A DNA stretch of 35,154 bases from Flavobacteriaceae bacterium. Its GTDB lineage: Bacteria; Bacteroidota; Bacteroidia; Flavobacteriales; Flavobacteriaceae. This document shows, in pieces, positions 19,657 through 28,911 of this stretch. Positions within the stretch are counted from its first letter, which is position 1. Every line of letters starts with the position of its first letter. Under the pieces are notes generated by a model, which worked only from the letters and a program-made list of their open reading frames with translations, had not been told where the DNA came from and did no database searches. The stretch lies in the NCBI GenBank assembly GCA_029861705.1, contig JAOTYW010000003.1, positions 1-35,154 on the forward strand, given 5' to 3'. The position numbers were made by a program, and so were the translations under genes.

Positions 19657-20439
19657 ATGCCCTATTTCGGTCTTGGAGTTTATTTGTCCCAGGATGGTGA
19701 AGAAGTCATAAATGCTATCCGCTGGGCTGTAGATGCAGGATACAGGCACATAGATACTGCTGCTATCTATAATAATGAAAAAGGCGTAGGTGATGGCGTA
19801 AGGGCTTGTTCGGTGGCGCGGGAATCACTCTTTGTAGTTAGCAAGGTCTGGAATACGGATCAGGGCTATGATAGCACCTTACGTGCTTTTGATGCCAGCA
19901 TGGAACGATTGGGCTTAGACTATCTGGATTTATATTTGATACACTGGCCAAAAGCGCAATTATACAAGGATACATGGAGGGCTCTTGAGCGATTATACGC
20001 TGAAAAAAGAGTCCGGTCTATTGGGGTAAGCAATTTTATGCAACATCATCTTGTAGACCTGTTAGAATCTGCCAAAATAGTACCCATGGTCAACCAAATG
20101 GAATTTCATCCCTACCTGGTACAGCAGGATCTTATCGACTTTTGTCGATCAAATAAGATCCAATACGAGGCCTGGTCTCCGCTAATGCAGGGTCAAATTT
20201 TTGATGTTCCACTAATGGATGAACTCGCTGTAAAATACCAGAAATCTATCCCACAAATTGCCCTGAGGTATGATTTACAAAAAGGAGTGATCACGATCCC
20301 AAAGTCGTCCAAAAAAGAACGCATTATTGCCAATGCGGATATTTTTGATTTTGCAATTAGTGAAGAAGATATAAATGCGATGGATGCACTTGATCGGGGG
20401 AAACGCTTCGGTCCTGACCCTGATAATTTTGATTTTTAA
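19657..20439 (+). CDS. Aldo/keto reductase; conserved N-terminus extends upstream to about 19588 without ATG/GTG/TTG
   Basis: MPYFGLGVYLSQ..HIDTAAIYNNEKGVG..LDLYLIHWPK..VRSIGVSNF..IPKSSKKERI; upstream in-frame ...DIQGCFTLHNGVK. Confidence 0.95.
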   Translation: MPYFGLGVYLSQDGEEVINAIRWAVDAGYRHIDTAAIYNNEKGVGDGVRACSVARESLFVVSKVWNTDQGYDSTLRAFDASMERLGLDYLDLYLIHWPKAQLYKDTWRALERLYAEKRVRSIGVSNFMQHHLVDLLESAKIVPMVNQMEFHPYLVQQDLIDFCRSNKIQYEAWSPLMQGQIFDVPLMDELAVKYQKSIPQIALRYDLQKGVITIPKSSKKERIIANADIFDFAISEEDINAMDALDRGKRFGPDPDNFDF

Positions 20440-20446
20440 ACTACGC

Positions 20447-20965
20447 TTATTTGTCGCCAAGAAAAAGCGCTTTCAATTCCGTAGCGTCCTGAGGTTTCAT
20501 TTTTCCGGCTAAAACCAAACTGAGTTGTTTGCGTCTTAAAGCCCCCTCAAATCTTTCTTTTTCCAATGCTGTCACCGGGGTGATTGGAGGAATAGCCGTA
20601 GGTTTTCCCGTATCATCTACGGCAACGAAAGTATAGATAGCTTCATTGGCTTTGGAACGCTCTCCTGTAAATCTATCCTCTATCCAGACATCGATAAATA
20701 CCTCCATTGAGGTATTAAACGTACGGGAGATTGCAGCTTCAACAGTAACAACACTCCCTAATGGAATTGCCCGGTTAAAAGCTACATGATTGACGGAAGC
20801 AGTGACAGTGATCCTTCGGCTATGGCGCCTGGCAGCAATACTCGCTGCACGATCCATTCGGGCCAAAAGTTCTCCACCAAAGAGGTTATTTAGCGGATTG
20901 GTTTCGCTGGGAAGGACCGTGTCAGTCATAATCGTCCTTGAATCCTCGGGTGTTTTCGATTTCAT
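20447..20965 (-). CDS. Acyl-CoA thioesterase (hotdog fold)
   Basis: TVLPSETNPLNNLFGGELLARMDRAASIAARRHSRRITVTASVNHVAFNRAIPLGSVV; likely start is the internal Met at 20965. Confidence 0.92.
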   Translation of the reverse strand: MKSKTPEDSRTIMTDTVLPSETNPLNNLFGGELLARMDRAASIAARRHSRRITVTASVNHVAFNRAIPLGSVVTVEAAISRTFNTSMEVFIDVWIEDRFTGERSKANEAIYTFVAVDDTGKPTAIPPITPVTALEKERFEGALRRKQLSLVLAGKMKPQDATELKALFLGDK

Positions 20966-21011
20966 ACGCAAAACCCCATGCTGGGGATAAAATGATATTT
21001 CAAATTGAGGC

Positions 21012-21983
21012 TTATCTCTTGGAGAGTAACCAGGCATCCCTGGATTCTGTACGTTTTACCCGTGTTAAGAATTCGAGGGCTTCATCTACATTGTTAAAAC
21101 CATTAAAAGCTACCTGATGCAGGCCGTAGGCATTGGTGCCAACATAATAGGCATCATATCCTTTTCGCTTAAGTTGACGCACTTTTTTATCGGCATTAGC
21201 CCGAATGCGAAAAGCACCGGCAATTATGTGGTGCGATACTGAGGCATCAGCAACTTCTTTGATCTCTTTTTCGGTAATAGCAACATTGAGCTTCACGGGA
21301 GCTAATTCTACAGGTTTGGCATCAAAAAACGTGGCTTCCTGTATGTGCTTATTTACTTGCTCCTGAGCATTATCTCTAACAATGCTATTGTTTGATAAGG
21401 TTTTTTCATAGGCCCGAAAACCGGTTAACCCAGTAGAGAAGGCCAGCAGGATCACGGCTGCATACTTCAAATAAGGCCTGAAATTAAAGGCTTCGCGTTT
21501 CTCCTGCGTAATTATGAACGGAACTTTTTCTTCTAAGGCTACTATCTCTTCCTTCATCACCTCTCTAGTAGCAGGTGTATGTACAATAGACGATAGTCCA
21601 AAAGAGGAAGTAAGGAAATTTACTTTTTCATTGGGTTGAAACTGGATCTTCCCTCCACTGTTAGTCCATAGTTTTCCTACAGAGCCAATGGTGAGTCGCT
21701 CCCCGGCTTTTAATTTCGACTTCCAATCTAAAGTAATGTCTTTCATGCGTTCCAACATCTCCTCATAACTCAGTTTTTCTGCCTGAGCAACATAAGAGAT
21801 CAACAAACCGTCATTAGAAGATAACTGCTCATTGAAGGAAATAGATTTACTTGGCGGGTAAAGTGTATGGGAAATGCGGTTTATACGCGCAGGTTTGCGT
21901 TGTGTTAGAAATGCACCAAAATCAGGTACAACTACACAGTTGTAGCGGTACAGTAATTCATCAATATATCCCTCAATTTGCAT
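21012..21983 (-). CDS. HU-CCDC81-like and SPOR domain membrane protein
   Basis: From MQIEGYIDELLYRYNCVVVPDFGAFLTQRKPA (HU-CCDC81 N-terminus), TM helix YLKYAAVILLAFSTGLTGF, C-terminal HHIIAGAFRIRANADKKVRQLKRKGYDAYYVG (SPOR). Confidence 0.85.
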   Translation of the reverse strand: MQIEGYIDELLYRYNCVVVPDFGAFLTQRKPARINRISHTLYPPSKSISFNEQLSSNDGLLISYVAQAEKLSYEEMLERMKDITLDWKSKLKAGERLTIGSVGKLWTNSGGKIQFQPNEKVNFLTSSFGLSSIVHTPATREVMKEEIVALEEKVPFIITQEKREAFNFRPYLKYAAVILLAFSTGLTGFRAYEKTLSNNSIVRDNAQEQVNKHIQEATFFDAKPVELAPVKLNVAITEKEIKEVADASVSHHIIAGAFRIRANADKKVRQLKRKGYDAYYVGTNAYGLHQVAFNGFNNVDEALEFLTRVKRTESRDAWLLSKR

Positions 21984-22089
21984 CTTAACAAAGATGGAGA
22001 AAAATATAAGGCCTTCAAAACCACTAGACCGACTTTTTATCAACATCTAGTGAACGATTGGAATTTTTACAGTGGAGTAGAAAAAATAA

Positions 22090-23193
22090 ATGATTGATAA
22101 AGAGATAATTGCAGTCTTACGTCTACAACGACTTCCCAGAATTGGTGACATAACCGCAAAAAAGTTGATCACTTTTTGCGGTAGCCCATCTGCTATTTTC
22201 TCCGATAAAAGGGACCACCTTCTCAAGATCAATGGAATCGGCAGTTGGTCCTTGGAAGGGCTTTTCGATGAGAGGTACCTAAAAGAGGCGATAAAAGAAT
22301 GGAAATATATTGAGAGGAATAATGTGGCATATACGTATTATCAGGACGAGGCATATCCATCCAAACTACTTCATTGTCCGGATGCTCCCTTACTTCTATT
22401 TCACCGGGGCACCATTGATATCCAGGACCGATTGATGCTAAGCGTTGTAGGTACGAGGAACATGACGGCCTACGGCGCTGCTTTTTGCAGAGAACTTATT
22501 GATGGCCTCGCGCCATTGAATCCCGTAATTGTGAGCGGTATGGCATATGGGGTAGATATTTGTGTACAGAAGGAAGCCGTAGTAAATGGACTTCAGACTA
22601 TAGGATGCCTTGCTCATGGGCTTAATCAGATGTATCCTAAAATTCACCGGCAGTATGTAGCTGAGATTGAAGCGAATGGGGGCTTTATTACCGAATTTTG
22701 GAGTTCGAGCAGTCCGGATCGGGAAAATTTCCTACGGCGGAACAGGATCATTGCAGGCTTGAGCGAAGCCACACTGGTTGTAGAATCTGCAGAACGAGGG
22801 GGAAGTCTTGTAACAGCAGATCTGGCATTTCATTACAACAGGGAAGTATTTGCTGTTCCGGGCAGAGTAAGTGATGAATACAGCAAGGGCTGTAATAACC
22901 TGATCAAGAAACAAAAAGCCCAGATGATAAGCAGTGCAGCCGAACTAATTTATTATATGGGATGGAATATTGATGAGAAGAAATCAACCGGCCGACAACA
23001 AAAGCTTTTTGTTGAATTGGATAAAATTGAACAAAAGATTTTTGATTTTCTCCAGGAACAAGGACGTCAGGAATTGGATACTATATCCATGGCCTGTGAA
23101 TTGCCTGTAAATAAAACACCATCGATCCTGTTAAATATGGAAATGAAAGGCGTGATTACTCCACTTCCCGGGAAGTATTTTGAGGTGATCTAA
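22090..23193 (+). CDS. dprA: DNA-processing protein DprA
   Basis: N-terminal HhH-like region; VVGTRNMTAYG, VSGMAYGVD, FLRRNRIIAGLSEATLVVESAERGGSLVTA; C-terminal winged-helix-like region. Confidence 0.96.
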   Translation: MIDKEIIAVLRLQRLPRIGDITAKKLITFCGSPSAIFSDKRDHLLKINGIGSWSLEGLFDERYLKEAIKEWKYIERNNVAYTYYQDEAYPSKLLHCPDAPLLLFHRGTIDIQDRLMLSVVGTRNMTAYGAAFCRELIDGLAPLNPVIVSGMAYGVDICVQKEAVVNGLQTIGCLAHGLNQMYPKIHRQYVAEIEANGGFITEFWSSSSPDRENFLRRNRIIAGLSEATLVVESAERGGSLVTADLAFHYNREVFAVPGRVSDEYSKGCNNLIKKQKAQMISSAAELIYYMGWNIDEKKSTGRQQKLFVELDKIEQKIFDFLQEQGRQELDTISMACELPVNKTPSILLNMEMKGVITPLPGKYFEVI

Positions 23194-24158
23194 TATCCCA
23201 GTGAATTCCGTACCCGCCCTAAAACTTCGCCAGCTACCGTGGCTGCTTTTTCGGCACCTTTAGCAAGGACTGCATCCAGCTCATCCTTGTGACCCATATA
23301 GTGATCAAATGATCTCCTCGCTTCCTCAAAACGTGAAATAATGGTTTCAAAAAGGGCTTGCTTGGCATGGCCATAGCCATAATTTCCAGCAAGGTAGTTT
23401 GAACGCATATCAGATATGTCACTTTCTGAAGCCAGGAGCGAATACAATTTGAATACCGTATCTGTATCAGGATCTTTAGGGTCCTCGAGGGGAGTGCTGT
23501 CGGTTTCTATTTGCATGATCTGTTTCCGCAAGGCTTTTTCAGGCAAAAAGATGTTGATAAGATTGTCTTTGCTCTTACTCATTTTTTCACCATCTGTTCC
23601 GGGGACATACATTGTATTTTTGTGAATCTTGGCTTCCGGGATCACAAAAACTTCCCCCATTTGATGATGAAAACGGGCAGCAACATCCCGTGTCATCTCT
23701 AAATGTTGCAATTGATCTTTACCTACAGGCACAATATCGGCATCGTACAAGAGAATATCTGCAGCCATAAGCATGGGATACGAAAACAATCCGGCGTTAA
23801 CATCTTCTAAACGATCTGCTTTGTCTTTAAATGAATGTGCCAGGGTGAGCCTTTGATAAGGATAGAAACAACTTAGATACCAGGCCAGTTCGGTCACTTG
23901 AGGCACATCACTCTGCCTGTAAAATACTGTAGCATTAGTATCAAGGCCACAAGCCATCCATGCTGCGGCTGTAGCATAGGTATTTGCACTTAATTCTTCT
24001 GCATCCTTGATCTGTGTCAGCGAATGCATATCTGCAATAAAAAGAAAAGATTCATTGTCCTTATCGGAGGCCATTTTTATTGCAGGTATAATGGCCCCTA
24101 GGATATTTCCCAAATGGGGTGTGCCTGTACTTTGAATACCTGTTAAAATGCGTGCCAT
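23190..24158 (-). CDS. trpS: Tryptophan--tRNA ligase
   Basis: MARILTGIQSTGTPHLGN and KMSKSKDN motifs; start set at internal Met 24158. Confidence 0.97.
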   Translation of the reverse strand: MARILTGIQSTGTPHLGNILGAIIPAIKMASDKDNESFLFIADMHSLTQIKDAEELSANTYATAAAWMACGLDTNATVFYRQSDVPQVTELAWYLSCFYPYQRLTLAHSFKDKADRLEDVNAGLFSYPMLMAADILLYDADIVPVGKDQLQHLEMTRDVAARFHHQMGEVFVIPEAKIHKNTMYVPGTDGEKMSKSKDNLINIFLPEKALRKQIMQIETDSTPLEDPKDPDTDTVFKLYSLLASESDISDMRSNYLAGNYGYGHAKQALFETIISRFEEARRSFDHYMGHKDELDAVLAKGAEKAATVAGEVLGRVRNSLGY

Positions 24159-24228
24159 GGGCAGGTGTCTTATGGTAGGCAAATGTAACAGAAATCCTAA
24201 AACCCTACTAAAATTATTACTTTTAGCC

Positions 24229-24963
24229 ATGCGCACCATACTGGTTAAATTCGGGCGCCTGCTCTATAAGATCTGGTTTTATATCCTCGCAGCCCTGCCT
24301 ATCCTGATTTTTTTGCCAATCCTGATCCTGCTATCCTTATCGGAACGTACCTATCCTCAAGTGTTTTGGATGGCGAGAAATGTTTGGGCGAATACAATTT
24401 TATATGGAATGGGATGTATTCCCAAGATCACCCATAAAGAGAATGTCCTTAAGGGCAAAAGTTATATGTTCATTGCCAACCATACCAGTATTCTAGACAT
24501 CATGCTTTTGCTGAAATGTACACGAAATCCATTTGTCTTTGTCGGCAAAAAGGAATTAGTTAAAATCCCAATTTTCGGTTTCTTCTACAAACGTGTATGT
24601 ATTATGGTAGATAGGGAAAGCAGAAGAAGTAGGACGGGGGTTTATATGCGGGCACAAAAGCGACTGGAAACAGGACTGAGTATCGGGATATTTCCGGAAG
24701 GGGGTGTGCCTGAAGAATCAGTACTTTTGGACGCCTTCAAAGATGGTGCATTTAGCCTTGCCATAGCCCATAAGATCCCAATAGTTCCTATTGTATTTTA
24801 TGATTGCAAAAAGCGCTTTCCATTTTCTCTAAATGGGGGATCGCCAGGAAGTTTAAGGGCAACTGTATTCCCATTTTACAGGACAGATAATTTAAGGCCA
24901 GAAGATATCGACACCCTGAAAAACACCATTAGGGAGAAGATCAGATCTGAACTTCTAAAATAG
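24229..24963 (+). CDS. plsC: 1-acyl-sn-glycerol-3-phosphate acyltransferase
   Basis: NHTSILD (NHxxxxD) and FPEGG motifs; start at ATG 24229. Confidence 0.93.
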   Translation: MRTILVKFGRLLYKIWFYILAALPILIFLPILILLSLSERTYPQVFWMARNVWANTILYGMGCIPKITHKENVLKGKSYMFIANHTSILDIMLLLKCTRNPFVFVGKKELVKIPIFGFFYKRVCIMVDRESRRSRTGVYMRAQKRLETGLSIGIFPEGGVPEESVLLDAFKDGAFSLAIAHKIPIVPIVFYDCKKRFPFSLNGGSPGSLRATVFPFYRTDNLRPEDIDTLKNTIREKIRSELLK

Positions 24964-24965
24964 AA

Positions 24966-24997
24966 AACACCCCGACATCTGTCGAGGTGTTCGTTTT
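24966..24997. terminator. Probable bidirectional rho-independent terminator between plsC (+) and beta-barrel gene (-)
   Basis: AACACC-C-CGAC-atct-GTCG-A-GGTGTT (24966-24991) then CGTTTT; A-run on the 5' side gives a U-run on the minus strand. Confidence 0.8.
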
Positions 24998-25049
24998 AAT
25001 TTGCTGAGAAAGTAACGTATCTTAAAAACAAAATCATAGTTTAATTCAG

Positions 25050-26492
25050 CTAGAATTTATACTGGATCCCGCTGTAGATCCCAATAGTATAGGGATTAAA
25101 TTTTCCTGCTGTATTGGAAAAAGTATTTAGCTGATATTTTAATAGGGGTTCTAACTGGATCTTGAACTTATTTGAAATATCATAGTCTATACCCAAGCCA
25201 AAATTTGCACTGAAGTTCAATGAGTTAATGTTGTTAGCTGTCCCCATTTCGGTAGTTCCATTTTCTGATTCCAGGTTTACGACATTGTCCAGTAGCATTA
25301 AGGAACTTACTCCGCTCACTACATTTATGCCTAATTTCTTGTCTACCAAGACATAGTTTATTTCCATTGGGATCTCTAAATACCCCATTTCCTGGACCAT
25401 TGTTCCGGAGCGTGCCGGATTTTTCGCGGCAATTTCATCAGATCTTGTAGCATTTGCCTTTGTATTCGATAAAGAACGGGATTCAACCACCAGATATTCT
25501 GAAGTAGGCGCAAAATCTATATTACGTATTGAAGAATTTGCCGACGAAGATAAAGAAGAAGTGAATACAATGTCATTTGTGTTATAGGTGTAATCTACTT
25601 TATGAAGCCCAGAACGTAATTGCCATTTATCAGAGAGTTTGTAAGTTACTTTTACCCCATAACTCATGTTAATATTCCCCTTTTTATCATTGTTTATAAA
25701 AGCATTGTCAATAGGAGAACCTGTTCCATTGGCGGCATATAAAACCGGTGCGACGCTAGGTCCGACAGACCATTTTTCTTCTAAATCATTTTGCTGAGGT
25801 TTTTCTTCATCGTCAATCTCTTCAAACAGATCTCTAAACTCCTTTGTAGTTTCCTCTTCTTGTACTTCAGCAACAGCAGGAAGGGATTTGGTTTCAGTGA
25901 GATCTTGTTTTACTACAGGGTCATTCAGATCATCCGTTGTAAAAGGAGAATCTGCCACAGGATCTTCCGAAACCGTTTCAATACCCGAAACTATCTGTGC
26001 AACAGCTGGATCGTTATTCGGTATTGGATTATACGCTTCCGTCTTATTACCCGCAGCAGGAATTACATTGTCAGTTGTATTTGCTGAGCTAGTCGTAGCA
26101 ATTTGACCGGAAAGTGTTGTGGGAGAATTTGGCACATCCTTATCCGGACTTGCTGCGCTATTCGCATCAGTTATTGCTGCCTTATTCTCTCTTATAAATT
26201 TCGGATCTACTGGTTCGTCCGTTGAGGTGTTTAAGTCAGAAGGGGTTGATGTCGTCTGTTCATTTACCGGAATTGATAATTCTGAATCGGTACCGGGCAG
26301 TGCGAGGAACAATATCAATGCCAGGGCAGCTGCAACTCCGCCCAATTGCCACCAAAGCGGGATGGCTCTTCGTTTTCGTTTTATTTGCCTATCCAGTGAA
26401 GCCTGTATATTATCCCAAACTTTGGGATCCGGGGCCTGGGCAAAATCGTCCAGTGTATCCCGGAACAGGTTATCTACATTTTCTTTTTCCAT
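25050..26492 (-). CDS. Inner-membrane-anchored outer membrane beta-barrel protein with anti-sigma-like N-terminus
   Basis: Cytoplasmic-like MEKENVDNLFRDTLDDFAQAPDPKVWDNIQASLDRQIKRKRR, TM LGGVAAALALILFLAL, Ser/Thr/Asp-rich linker, beta-strand-rich C-terminus ending ...GIYSGIQYKF; directly downstream of the sigma gene. Confidence 0.85.
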   Translation of the reverse strand: MEKENVDNLFRDTLDDFAQAPDPKVWDNIQASLDRQIKRKRRAIPLWWQLGGVAAALALILFLALPGTDSELSIPVNEQTTSTPSDLNTSTDEPVDPKFIRENKAAITDANSAASPDKDVPNSPTTLSGQIATTSSANTTDNVIPAAGNKTEAYNPIPNNDPAVAQIVSGIETVSEDPVADSPFTTDDLNDPVVKQDLTETKSLPAVAEVQEEETTKEFRDLFEEIDDEEKPQQNDLEEKWSVGPSVAPVLYAANGTGSPIDNAFINNDKKGNINMSYGVKVTYKLSDKWQLRSGLHKVDYTYNTNDIVFTSSLSSSANSSIRNIDFAPTSEYLVVESRSLSNTKANATRSDEIAAKNPARSGTMVQEMGYLEIPMEINYVLVDKKLGINVVSGVSSLMLLDNVVNLESENGTTEMGTANNINSLNFSANFGLGIDYDISNKFKIQLEPLLKYQLNTFSNTAGKFNPYTIGIYSGIQYKF

Positions 26493-26501
26493 TGTGTTAG
26501 G

Positions 26502-27032
26502 TTATGCAATATTGATTTTTCGATTTTTGATCTTTTCACGTAAAATCACCCTGGCTCTTGCCAGATTGGATTTAGACGTTCCAGTAGATGTGCCTAATTG
26601 TTCGCTGATTTCTTTATGGCTATATCCATCAAGGACATAGAGATTAAAAGTTAATCGGTACTTATTAGGTAATTCCTGGATATATTGTAGTAAAGTGGAC
26701 AGGCTTATTTCAAGGGGCTGATATGCATCATCGTGCATGTCCTTATACTGATCGGGTAGTCGCGCCAAATATTCTTCCTTCCGGTACTTTTGTAAGATCG
26801 TATTTACGGTAATTCGTTTCAACCAGCCTTCAAAAGACCCAAGGGATTTAAACTGTCCAATTTTGTCATATATAGTCATAAAGCTGTCATGAAGATTATC
26901 TTCTGCTTCTGTCTTGTTTCTGGAGTATTTTAAGCAAATCCCATACAATTTATGGGCGTATTTGCGGTACAAATACTCCTGCGCAGATCGATCTCTTTCG
27001 ACACATTTCTTTATGAGCTCTTCAAGAATCAA
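26502..27032 (-). CDS. RNA polymerase sigma factor, ECF/sigma-70 family (TTG start)
   Basis: Region 2 AQEYLYRKYAHKLYGICLKYSRNKTEAEDNLHDSFMTIYDKIGQFKSLGSFEGWLKRI; region 4 LDGYSHKEISEQLGTSTGTSKSNLARAR. Confidence 0.96.
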   Translation of the reverse strand: MILEELIKKCVERDRSAQEYLYRKYAHKLYGICLKYSRNKTEAEDNLHDSFMTIYDKIGQFKSLGSFEGWLKRITVNTILQKYRKEEYLARLPDQYKDMHDDAYQPLEISLSTLLQYIQELPNKYRLTFNLYVLDGYSHKEISEQLGTSTGTSKSNLARARVILREKIKNRKINIA

Positions 27033-27070
27033 ATTGTTGGTCAGATTAATGGACGCAACTCGTCATTGTC

Positions 27071-27490
27071 TTAATTAACCGGAATATAATAATCCAGGTA
27101 AATAGGATTTCCTTGTGCATCTTCACCTCCCCAGAATTTTAAAGTATACGGTTCATGATTCAGCACAAGAAATTCAAAACTTGCTTGACCGTAATATACG
27201 GCTTGTGTACAAATTTCCCCATTGAATTCGGCCCCGATACAGGTTATATAACGAATGGACTCCCCATCAGTATTTATATCAAAGCCTTCATAGGTAATAC
27301 ATGAATTGGGACGCTCATAAGTAACATTAATGGTGTATACTTCTCCGTGCGCAAAGAATTCCGGAACTTCTACCGAAGTGATCTTTAGTGGCACAAAAAA
27401 GAAATTGGGTTCCGCAGAATCAATATCACACCCATTGAGTAATAACATCCCCAATATGATCCAAACAAAAACGATCTTCTTCATCATCAA
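27071..27490 (-). CDS. Hypothetical small lipoprotein
   Basis: MMMKKIVFVWIILGMLLLNGC lipobox, 139 aa, 38 nt upstream of the sigma gene; no family recognised. Confidence 0.72.
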   Translation of the reverse strand: MMMKKIVFVWIILGMLLLNGCDIDSAEPNFFFVPLKITSVEVPEFFAHGEVYTINVTYERPNSCITYEGFDINTDGESIRYITCIGAEFNGEICTQAVYYGQASFEFLVLNHEPYTLKFWGGEDAQGNPIYLDYYIPVN

Positions 27491-27582
27491 TTCCTGTATT
27501 AAAATAAGATGTTGAGGTTGAATAAAGGTTGCTTTACCTTATAACAGCTAAAAAAGGATGTACCCTAAAAGAAAATGGAGAT

Positions 27583-28578
27583 TTATGCCAGGGCTTCCTT
27601 GATGCCGGCCTCCAATTCTTCCATAAGTTCTGGATTATCCAGGAGGAGTGCTTTAACGGCATCCCGACCTTGTCCCAACTTGGTATCTCCATAACTGAAC
27701 CAGGATCCGCTCTTTTTTATGATATCAAAAAGTACGCCGAGATCAATGATCTCGCCTACTTTGGAGATTCCTTCTCCATACATAATATCAAATTCGGCCA
27801 GCTTAAAGGGAGGAGCTACTTTGTTCTTCACCACCTTTACACGGGTCTTATTTCCGAGCACCCTACCTTCTGTGTCCTTTATCTGGGTAGAACGCCTAAT
27901 ATCTAAGCGCACAGAAGCATAGAATTTAAGGGCATTTCCCCCCGTAGTAGTCTCAGGATTGCCAAACATCACCCCGATCTTTTCCCGAAGCTGATTGATA
28001 AATATTACAGTACAATTGGTTTTACTGATCGTTGCGGTAAGCTTTCGCAAGGCCTGTGACATTAAGCGAGCATGTAAGCCCATTTTGGAATCTCCCATTT
28101 CACCTTCGATTTCACTTTTTGGAGTTAAAGCTGCCACGGAATCTATAACTACAATATCGATGGCGCCTGAACGAATTAGATTTTCCGCGATCTCCAGCGC
28201 CTGTTCCCCATGGTCGGGTTGTGAAATGATAAGATTATCAATATCTACACCTAAATTTTCGGCATAAAACCGATCAAATGCATGCTCAGCATCAATAAAG
28301 GCCGCAATACCACCATTCTTTTGAGCTTCAGCCATGGCATGCAATGTCAAAGTAGTTTTACCTGATGATTCCGGGCCATAGATCTCTACAACTCGCCCTC
28401 GTGGATACCCGCCGACACCTAAGGCAATATCAAGCCCCAAAGAACCGGAAGGAATAACTTCCACCTCCTCAAAAACAGTATCCCCCATCTTCATCACAGC
28501 ACCTTTTCCGTAGGTCTTATCGAGTTTATCGAGGGTTAATTGTAGTGCTTTTAACTTGCCATCCTTTTCACTGCTCAT
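27583..28578 (-). CDS. recA: Recombinase RecA
   Basis: GPESSGKTT Walker [27 protein letters not shown]; start at MSSEKDGK (28578) instead of the ORF-track Met. Confidence 0.99.
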   Translation of the reverse strand: MSSEKDGKLKALQLTLDKLDKTYGKGAVMKMGDTVFEEVEVIPSGSLGLDIALGVGGYPRGRVVEIYGPESSGKTTLTLHAMAEAQKNGGIAAFIDAEHAFDRFYAENLGVDIDNLIISQPDHGEQALEIAENLIRSGAIDIVVIDSVAALTPKSEIEGEMGDSKMGLHARLMSQALRKLTATISKTNCTVIFINQLREKIGVMFGNPETTTGGNALKFYASVRLDIRRSTQIKDTEGRVLGNKTRVKVVKNKVAPPFKLAEFDIMYGEGISKVGEIIDLGVLFDIIKKSGSWFSYGDTKLGQGRDAVKALLLDNPELMEELEAGIKEALA

Positions 28579-28785
28579 ATCATACTTCTTAGAAGGGCTA
28601 AAATAGTACTTCTTTCTGCATATAGCAATCATGAAAGCAACCTTTTTGAACTGGATGTATCTATGGTATAACAGATAGATTATCTCGACATATTTCTTCC
28701 AAAATCCTAAGTGATTTTGGGCAAAGGTGATCATCTCTTTACGAAGTACTCTATGAAAAAGAAAGCACCTGAGGGGTGATCCTTT

Positions 28786-28812
28786 AAGAGCCTTGATTCC
28801 AAGGCTCTTTTT
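28786..28812 (+). terminator. Rho-independent terminator (+ strand) with no annotated upstream + gene
   Basis: AAGAGCCTTG-attc-CAAGGCTCTT: 10-bp perfect stem, 4-nt loop, followed by TTT. Confidence 0.85.
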
Positions 28813-28844
28813 GTATTCTAGACCTTATTCTCTGCCTCAAAGAG

Positions 28845-28875
28845 TTGGTGAAACACCATAGGATCCTTATTTTTG
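28845..28875 (+). promoter_or_regulatory. Bacteroidota-type promoter of trhO
   Basis: TTGG (28845-28848)-N19-TATTTTTG (28868-28875), 36 nt before the start codon. Confidence 0.55.
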
Positions 28876-28911
28876 CGCCTCTTTGTTTACTAACTTAATA
28901 CCCTGTATAGC

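Noticed and set aside
26119-26640. 173-aa + strand ORF opposite the beta-barrel and sigma genes
   Set aside because: Antisense shadow of two well-supported minus genes; Ser-rich low-information translation with no recognisable motif.
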